DNA of 10,212 nt from JAYPHU01 sp038127535 (GTDB taxonomy: Bacteria; Pseudomonadota; Alphaproteobacteria; Rhodospirillales; UBA2165): the NCBI GenBank assembly GCA_038127535.1, contig JAYPHU010000060.1:1-10212 (forward strand), given 5' to 3'. This document shows, one piece after another, positions 5,218 to 10,212 of the stretch. How positions within the stretch are numbered: position 1 is the first letter of the stretch; each line of letters starts with the position of its first letter. The notes below the pieces were generated by a model. It saw only the letters and a list, made by a program, of their open reading frames with translations, had not been told where the DNA came from and searched no databases. Both the position numbers and the translations under genes were made by a program.

Positions 5218-7530
5218 ATGAAGTTCGGCATCGGACAACCCGTTACCCGTAAGGAAGACCCCAAATTTCTCACCGGCCGCGGCCGGTATGTGGACGACAT
5301 CAAGCTGCAGAACATGGTGTACGGCTATGTGCTGCGCTCGGTCCACGCCAACGCAAAAATCAACGGCATCAATACCTCGGCCGCCGAAGCGGCGCCGGGC
5401 GTCCTCGCGGTTTTAACCGGCGAAGACTATGAGGCTGACCATATTGGGCCTATTGCCTGCGCCTCCATCAATCCGATGATCGTGCGCGGCGAGCCCGTGC
5501 AGCGGCCCCACGGCGCCGTGGTCAAGGATGTGGTGAAAGCCGTCGGCGCGCCGGTGGCGTTCATTGTCGCGGAAACCCTGGCCCAGGCCCGGGACGCGTC
5601 CGAGCTGGTCGAAATCGACTACGAAATCCTGCCGTCGGTCACCGATATCGCTGAGGTGATCAAACCCGATGCGGTTCGGGTTTGGGAAGGCACCGACAGC
5701 AATCTCTCCTTCTCCTTCGGGATGGGCAATGTGGACGGCGTATCCGACGCCATTGCCAAGGCCGCACATGTGACCAAGGTGACGATCTTCAACAACCGGA
5801 TTACCACCAACTCCATGGAGCCTCGGGCCTGCATCGGCGACTATGACGCCGGTGAAGATTTGATGACGCTCTATGGCAGCAATCAGGGTCCGCACAGGGT
5901 GCGTCAGGAACTGGCCCATATGATTTTTCATATGCCGGAACACGGCATCCGCGTGATCTCTCCGGATGTGGGCGGCGGCTTCGGCATGAAGGGCGGCTTC
6001 TACCAGGAAGATATTCTGGTTCTGTGGGCGGCCAAGAGGCTCAACCGGCCGGTCAAGTGGGTCGGCGACCGGGTGGAATCCTTCGCCGCGGACTCCCATG
6101 CCCGCGACGTGATGAGCGAATGCGAGATGGCCTTCGACGGCGACGGCAAAATCACCGGCTTCCGGGTTGTCGGCCATTACAACGTTGGCGCCTATCTGAC
6201 AGCGGCCGGCGGCGTGTCGCCGATGTTCTTTACCTTCCTGCAGTCGGGCGTCTACGCCATTCCGGCGATTGATGTCACCACCAACTGCTATTTCTCCAAC
6301 ACCACGGGCACCGCTCCTTATCGCGGTGCCGGCCGGCCGGAAGCGGCCTATGTGCTGGAACGGATGATCGAGATTTCGGCGAAGGAAATGAGTGTCGATG
6401 CGATTGATCTCCGCCGCAAAAACATGGTGTCGTCCGACCAAATTCCGTACCAGACCGCGCTGATGTACAACTACGACAGCGGCGAGTTCGACAAGGTTAT
6501 GGAAGAAGCCCTGCAAGAGGGCGATTGGGACGGGTTCGACGCACGCCGCAAGGAAAGCGAAGCCAACGGCAAGCTGCGGGGCCGGGGCCTGGCCTCCTAT
6601 CTGGAAGGGGCCGCACCGTTTAATGAGCGCATGGAAATCCGGTTCGACGCGGGCGGTGATGTGACCGTTTTGGCGGGCACGCACTCCCACGGGCAGGGTC
6701 ACGAGACCGTCTATGCGCAGATGGTTTCCGAGTTCCTGGGCGTACCGTTCGAGAAAATCCGGCTGATCCAGGGCGATACGGAAAAGGTCGCCATGGGCCG
6801 GGGCACCGTCGGTTCTCGGTCCATGACCGTGGGCGGCTCGGCGCTCCGGATCGCCGCCGACAAGATCATCGAGAAGGGTAAGATGATCGCCGCGCACCTG
6901 TTGGAAGCCGGCGAGTCCGATATCGAGTTCGAAGACGGGACCTTTAAGGTGGCCGGCACCGACAAGGAAATCGGCATCACCGAAGTGGCGCAGATGTCCT
7001 ATACGCCGATGATGTGGCCGCCCCATTTGGGTATTGGTTTGGAAGGGATCGGCGACTTCAATCCCGGACCGGGCAACTTCCCCAACGGCTGCCAGGTTGC
7101 CGAGGTGGAGATCGACCAGGATACCGGCAAGGTGGAACTGGTCAGCATGAACATCGTCGGCGACGTAGGCACGGTGATCAATCCGATGCTGCTCAACGGC
7201 CAAATTCACGGCGGCATTACCCAAGGGGTGGGCCAGGCTTTGTTCGAGAATGTCACTTATGACAGCGACTCGGGCCAGCTTATTTCCGCTTCGTTCCAGG
7301 ACTATGTCATGCCGCGGGCCGATGACCTGCCGTCGTTCAAAACGGCCAGTCACCCAGTGCCGACCCAGACCAACCCGCTGGGCGTCAAGGGCGCTGGCGA
7401 GACGGGCACGGTGGGCGCGCCGCCGGCGGTGATGAACGCGGTGATGGATGCGCTTTCGTCCGCGGGCATCAACGACATGCCGATGCCGGCCACGCCGGAG
7501 AAGGTCTGGCGGGCGCTGCGGGCGGCTTAA
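5218..7530 (+). CDS. Molybdenum hydroxylase large subunit (form II CODH-like / xanthine dehydrogenase family)
   Basis: A 770-residue protein, close to the usual ~780 for CoxL/xanthine dehydrogenase-type large subunits that carry molybdopterin cytosine dinucleotide and hydroxylate or oxidise small substrates with water. Seen: the typical N-terminus GQPVTRKEDPKFLTGRGRYVDD; an a/b hammerhead domain (about residues 18-140); the cofactor loop VGGGFGMKGGF (251-261); the active-site loop PYRGAGR at 367-373; GTHSHGQGHET, a further cofactor-contacting motif; and GVKGAGETGT near the end with catalytic Glu728. The loop is of the AYRGAGR (form II) type and lacks the Cys of true aerobic CO dehydrogenase (AYRCSFR), so CO oxidation is unlikely. 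Possible substrates include purines, N-heterocycles, aldehydes or acyl compounds. The FAD (medium) and 2Fe-2S (small) subunits are not adjacent: the divergent neighbour is a Gfo/Idh gene and the convergent one a TauD-like gene. The start is ATG at 5218. Confidence 0.94.
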   Translation: MKFGIGQPVTRKEDPKFLTGRGRYVDDIKLQNMVYGYVLRSVHANAKINGINTSAAEAAPGVLAVLTGEDYEADHIGPIACASINPMIVRGEPVQRPHGAVVKDVVKAVGAPVAFIVAETLAQARDASELVEIDYEILPSVTDIAEVIKPDAVRVWEGTDSNLSFSFGMGNVDGVSDAIAKAAHVTKVTIFNNRITTNSMEPRACIGDYDAGEDLMTLYGSNQGPHRVRQELAHMIFHMPEHGIRVISPDVGGGFGMKGGFYQEDILVLWAAKRLNRPVKWVGDRVESFAADSHARDVMSECEMAFDGDGKITGFRVVGHYNVGAYLTAAGGVSPMFFTFLQSGVYAIPAIDVTTNCYFSNTTGTAPYRGAGRPEAAYVLERMIEISAKEMSVDAIDLRRKNMVSSDQIPYQTALMYNYDSGEFDKVMEEALQEGDWDGFDARRKESEANGKLRGRGLASYLEGAAPFNERMEIRFDAGGDVTVLAGTHSHGQGHETVYAQMVSEFLGVPFEKIRLIQGDTEKVAMGRGTVGSRSMTVGGSALRIAADKIIEKGKMIAAHLLEAGESDIEFEDGTFKVAGTDKEIGITEVAQMSYTPMMWPPHLGIGLEGIGDFNPGPGNFPNGCQVAEVEIDQDTGKVELVSMNIVGDVGTVINPMLLNGQIHGGITQGVGQALFENVTYDSDSGQLISASFQDYVMPRADDLPSFKTASHPVPTQTNPLGVKGAGETGTVGAPPAVMNAVMDALSSAGINDMPMPATPEKVWRALRAA

Positions 7531-7539
7531 GCCGAAGAT

Positions 7540-8397
7540 CTAAATAACCGGCAGCGGGTCCTTGATCGTGGTCCGGTGGATATAGCGCCGCTGGGCCGGA
7601 TCATAGGGCGTTGCGTGGTGGATGGTGCTGCGGTTGTCCCAGCACACATAGTCGTTGAACCGCCATTTATGGACATAGCGGAATTCCGATTTGCGGCAGT
7701 GCTTAAACAGCATCTGCAGAACTTCCGTGCTTTCGTCCTCGTCCATGCCGACGATCTGGTAGGTAAAACCTGAATTTACGTAGAGCGCCTTGCGGCCGGT
7801 GCTTTGCACGGTGCGGACGATGGGATGGGTCACGTCCTCCAGGGTCGCCAATTGATCGGCTCGCAATTTCGGGCGCAGGCCTTTGACGCTCTCGTTCTTC
7901 TCATAGTTTCGCGTGTAGGAATGATAGGCTTCCTTACCCTCGATCTTCTCCTTAATGTCGTCGGGCAGGGTCTCATAGGCCCTGTACATATTCACGAACA
8001 TGGTGTCACCGCCTTCCGGCGGAATATCGATGGCGTAGAGCATGGTCGCGAGCGACGGCGACTTTTGATAGGAGAGATCGGAGTGCCAGTAGCGCCCGGC
8101 GTCTTCAAACCCTGTCGCCGTGCCGTCGTCATCCTTGTCGTTGGAGAGCACCAGGATTTCCTTGTGACCCGGATACTGAAACTGATCCAGCACGTGGATC
8201 ATCAGCTCGCCAAACCGGCTGGAGAACGCCACCTGGTGTTCCGGCTCGATATGCTGATCCCGAAAGACCATGACTCCCCGGTCAAAGAAGGTTTGGCGCA
8301 ACTTGTCGAAGGTCTCGTCGGACAGCGGCTTGGATAGATCCAGCCCCGTGATCTCCGCGCCGAAATGCTCGCTGATGGGTTCAACCTCGAAATCCAT
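7540..8397 (-). CDS. TauD/TfdA family Fe(II)/2-oxoglutarate-dependent dioxygenase
   Basis: A 285-residue cytosolic dioxygenase of family length. The family couples decarboxylation of 2-oxoglutarate to hydroxylation next to a heteroatom, for example releasing sulfite from taurine or cleaving aryloxyacetates. Seen: GAEITGLDLSKPL near the N-terminus; iron ligands His105 and Asp107 (RYWHSDLSY) and distal His260 (WDNRSTIHHA); and the 2-oxoglutarate-binding arginine region RRYIHRTT (Arg271 and Arg275). All facial-triad residues are intact. I start at the ATG at 8395-8397, with a G-rich ribosome site (GGGGG, 8407-8403) 5 nt ahead; an in-frame GTG at 8407-8409 would add only four residues. The ATG is 2 nt after the stop of the MetE-like gene, so the two are probably translated together. 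The substrate is unknown: taurine, other sulfonates, carnitine-like or aryloxy compounds are all possible. Confidence 0.93.
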   Translation of the reverse strand: MDFEVEPISEHFGAEITGLDLSKPLSDETFDKLRQTFFDRGVMVFRDQHIEPEHQVAFSSRFGELMIHVLDQFQYPGHKEILVLSNDKDDDGTATGFEDAGRYWHSDLSYQKSPSLATMLYAIDIPPEGGDTMFVNMYRAYETLPDDIKEKIEGKEAYHSYTRNYEKNESVKGLRPKLRADQLATLEDVTHPIVRTVQSTGRKALYVNSGFTYQIVGMDEDESTEVLQMLFKHCRKSEFRYVHKWRFNDYVCWDNRSTIHHATPYDPAQRRYIHRTTIKDPLPVI

Positions 8398-8399
8398 GA

Positions 8400-9548
8400 C
8401 TACCCCCACAATTCCTTGCTGGCGATCCTAGCGCCTTCGACCAGGGATTCAAACTTGGCCCACATGACCGTGGGGTGAACCCGCTGATAGCCTTCGACCT
8501 GGGCGAAGCCGCAATCGGTGCCGGCGATGACGTTTTCCTTGCCCACCAGATTGGCGAAGCGGATGATCCGGTCGGCGACCAGCTGCGGATGCTCCACCGT
8601 GATCGTGTGGTGGGTGACGACGCCGGGGATCAAAATTTTGCCGTCGGCCAGTTTGGTGGTTTCCCACAGCCGCCATTCATGTTCATGGCGCACATTCGCG
8701 CTCTCGATGGAATAGGCGCCGGCGTTCACCTTGAGGATCAGATCCAGTAGATCGCCCAGTTCCGCATCGGCCACATGGGGCACATGCCAGCTGCCGAAAC
8801 AGATGTGATAGCGGACGTTATCCTCCGGGATGCCTTCGAGCGCATGATTGAGCGCCGCGATCCGCAGCTCCGCCCATTCCCGGTAGCGTTCGGGGCTTTG
8901 CTGGACCAGATAGTCATACATGTTGGTAAGAACCGCATCGTCCACCTGCACCACAAGGCCCGAATCATGAATGGCTTTGTATTCGTGGCGGAGCGCCTCG
9001 GCGATCGCGAAAATATAGTCGTGATCGTTCTCATAGAACTCATTGATTCCGTCATAGGCCATGCTGGCCGGGGCGACGGCGGTGACAAACCCGTCCACCA
9101 CATCGACGTTGCTGATGGCTGCTTTCAAGTTTTCACAGTCCCGCTCGATCGCGCCCGGATCGCTGTAGCTGATCTCGCCGACGCAGGCATCCACCGGGCG
9201 GCCTTCCACCGCCGCCGGCATGACGTTCAGAATATGGTCGCGGAATCGCTCCAAATCCCGGCCCATCCAGACCACTGGCCGCTTATCATCAGGGCGGTGT
9301 TCGAACCCGGTCATCCGCTCCAGTGCATAGCCGGACCAACTTGATTTGCCGTATTCACCGTCGTTGACGATATCGATGCCGATGTCGGCCTGTTTCTCGA
9401 CCACATGGTTGACCAATCCCTGTAGCACCTCCTGATATGCGTCGGCGTCGCCGTCTTTCCGAAATTTCTCTGACGCCGCGAGGAGTTCCGGCGGGCGGAT
9501 CAGGCTGCCCACATGGGTCGTGAGTATCCGGTCTTCGCTGCGTTTCAA
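8400..9548 (-). CDS. MetE-like zinc-dependent methyl/alkyl transferase (cobalamin-independent methionine synthase C-terminal type)
   Basis: A 382-residue single-barrel protein matching only the catalytic C-terminal half of MetE, which is about 750 residues. Seen: RILTTHVGSLIRPPEL at residues 7-22, typical of the stand-alone MetE-like family; DGEYGKSS (63-70); and a full set of zinc ligands in MetE order: His248 and Cys250 (RYHICFGSWH), Glu282 (YSIESANVRHEHE) and Cys346 (AGTDCGFAQ). The zinc should activate a thiol for alkyl transfer. Relatives include methionine synthase-like enzymes and epoxyalkane:coenzyme M transferase; without the N-terminal MetE half, methyltetrahydrofolate is not assured as donor. 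I choose the TTG start at 9548 because a perfect AGGAGG sits 9 nt upstream and the product then begins MKRSEDRILTTHVGS. The alternative GTG at 9572 would place that ribosome site inside the gene. It lies between an IorB-type gene (53-nt gap) and the dioxygenase (2-nt gap). Confidence 0.88.
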   Translation of the reverse strand: MKRSEDRILTTHVGSLIRPPELLAASEKFRKDGDADAYQEVLQGLVNHVVEKQADIGIDIVNDGEYGKSSWSGYALERMTGFEHRPDDKRPVVWMGRDLERFRDHILNVMPAAVEGRPVDACVGEISYSDPGAIERDCENLKAAISNVDVVDGFVTAVAPASMAYDGINEFYENDHDYIFAIAEALRHEYKAIHDSGLVVQVDDAVLTNMYDYLVQQSPERYREWAELRIAALNHALEGIPEDNVRYHICFGSWHVPHVADAELGDLLDLILKVNAGAYSIESANVRHEHEWRLWETTKLADGKILIPGVVTHHTITVEHPQLVADRIIRFANLVGKENVIAGTDCGFAQVEGYQRVHPTVMWAKFESLVEGARIASKELWG

Positions 9549-9557
9549 CGGCCCATT

Positions 9558-9563
9558 CCTCCT
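9558..9563 (-). promoter_or_regulatory. Strong ribosome binding site for a TTG start
   Basis: AGGAGG on the minus strand (CCTCCT on plus) lies 9 nt before the TTG at 9548. It is the best Shine-Dalgarno match I noticed in the window and argues against the longer GTG-initiated frame from 9572, in which these bases would code for Arg-Arg. The 53-nt gap 9549-9601 holds nothing else I can identify. Confidence 0.65.
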
Positions 9564-9601
9564 GTGTTCCACCTGTTTGTTCTTGCTTAGCCAGCCGGCG
9601 G

Positions 9602-10212
9602 TTATTCCGCCGCGATTTTTTGATCTGTTGCCGGGGCCTTTAAGGCGTCGCCCAACGCCGTGCCTTCCGGATCGGCCAGCGCGGCTTGTTTGGCCGTGGC
9701 GATGCGCCCGGCCAAATCGGCGGGCAGGGCCGCGCCGTCCAACGCCGGCAGGACCAGCGTGTCCATGATGGTTTTATAGTTGCGGCTGCCGCGCCGGTGG
9801 GTGCTGCCGTAGCCTTTGATCAGCCGGGCGAGCTCCGCCACCTCATGGGCGGCGCCGGCGTCCTTCTCCGCCGCGCGCTTGACGGTCTCCAGCCACGTCT
9901 CGATTTGAGCCTGTTCCACCGCCCAACGGTGGGACCGCGGCCGCCACCAGCGTAAGCCCGATAGCAACCGGACCTTGAGGAAGCCGAAGATAGTGGTGGT
10001 CCGGACTTCCATGCCCCAATGCAGCTTGTTTAGCCGGCCCATGCGTTCCGCCCAGCCCAACAGACTTTTCGCCAGGGACGGGGGCAGGATATCGGCGATT
10101 TCCTGGACGCCCGGCTTAAAGAACTCGGTCACATGGAAGGGCTCGTGGGATTCGGCGTTGAGCTCGCCCTGAATGCGGGTGGTCCGGGCGCTCCGCACCT
10201 TGGCCTGGGCAA
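9602..10212 (-). CDS. iorB: Indolepyruvate oxidoreductase beta-type subunit (IorB family), C-terminal domain, 5' end outside window
   Basis: About 202 C-terminal residues are visible, ending at the TAA at 9604-9602. The frame stays open to the window edge, so the GTG at 10198 is internal. Seen: EFFKPGVQEIADILPPSLA; MEVRTTTIFGFLKVRLL; LRWWRPRSHRWAVEQAQIE; and ARLIKGYGSTHRRGSRNY, the block that I recognise as the C-terminal extension (I believe DUF6537) of the ~500-residue IorB-type proteins of aerobic proteobacteria. The gamma/2-oxoacid oxidoreductase domain that gives the family its activity lies upstream and is not seen. With an IorA-type thiamine-diphosphate subunit, these proteins oxidatively decarboxylate aryl-pyruvates such as indolepyruvate to aryl-acetyl-CoA. 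The visible domain itself has no assigned catalytic role that I know. It heads the minus-strand run that continues into the MetE-like and TauD-like genes. Confidence 0.8.
   Translation of the reverse strand, partial: AQAKVRSARTTRIQGELNAESHEPFHVTEFFKPGVQEIADILPPSLAKSLLGWAERMGRLNKLHWGMEVRTTTIFGFLKVRLLSGLRWWRPRSHRWAVEQAQIETWLETVKRAAEKDAGAAHEVAELARLIKGYGSTHRRGSRNYKTIMDTLVLPALDGAALPADLAGRIATAKQAALADPEGTALGDALKAPATDQKIAAE

Noticed and set aside
5413..7353. 646-residue open frame on the minus strand, opposite the Mo-hydroxylase gene
   Set aside because: It lies wholly antisense to a clearly conserved gene, its product is rich in His, Arg and Gly with no recognisable motif, and long antisense frames are common in GC-rich DNA.
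5218..7530. Reading the large subunit as true aerobic CO dehydrogenase (CoxL form I)
   Set aside because: The active loop reads PYRGAGR and lacks the Cys of the form I AYRCSFR signature; CoxM and CoxS genes are also absent nearby.
7523..7534. Perfect 12-base palindrome CGGCTTAAGCCG over the Mo-hydroxylase stop, considered as a terminator
   Set aside because: As a hairpin it has only a 4-bp stem with a 4-base loop and no following T-run on either strand; it could occur by chance.

Overview
The window is about 10.2 kb of GC-rich DNA (roughly 60% by eye) packed with metabolic genes. The gene families, the high GC, the compact layout and the HAMP-cyclase with a TPR-like tail suggest an alphaproteobacterium, perhaps Rhodospirillales- or Hyphomicrobiales-like. 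That placement is an inference from gene content; no rRNA or marker gene is present. I see no tRNA, rRNA, CRISPR array, insertion sequence or phage gene.

Layout. (1) Bases 1-2374, plus strand: a three-gene operon-like run of a class III (CaiB/BaiF) CoA-transferase cut by the window edge, an HMG-CoA-lyase-type acyl-CoA lyase, and an Asp/Glu racemase / maleate isomerase superfamily protein with both catalytic cysteines. Gaps are 16 and 4 nt. (2) Bases 5069-2376, minus strand: a Gfo/Idh/MocA NAD(P)-dependent oxidoreductase followed after 18 nt by a membrane-anchored class III adenylyl cyclase. (3) Bases 5218-7530, plus strand: a molybdenum hydroxylase large subunit of the form II CO-dehydrogenase-like / xanthine dehydrogenase type, without its usual FAD and 2Fe-2S subunits beside it. 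(4) Bases 10212-7540, minus strand: the C-terminal end of an IorB-type indolepyruvate oxidoreductase subunit (cut by the window edge), then a MetE-like zinc alkyltransferase, then a TauD/TfdA Fe(II)/2-oxoglutarate dioxygenase whose ATG lies 2 nt after the preceding stop codon.

The transcription units meet tail to tail with almost no spacer: 1 nt between stops at 2375 and 9 nt at 7531-7539. The only sizeable non-coding stretch is the 148-nt divergent region 5070-5217; the next largest is 53 nt at 9549-9601.

Taken together this looks like a catabolic accessory region. CoA activation and C-C cleavage of a hydroxy-acid or branched dicarboxylate is the most coherent reading of the left operon. 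The Mo-hydroxylase, dioxygenase and MetE-like protein could attack a heterocyclic, methylated or sulfur-containing compound. The substrate cannot be read from the sequence. I found no clear new defence, mobile or RNA system. The most unusual points are the orphan Mo-hydroxylase subunit, the coupled MetE-like/TauD pair, apparent catalytic-residue substitutions in the CoA-transferase and the Gfo/Idh protein, and a cyclase paired with a sugar-type oxidoreductase.
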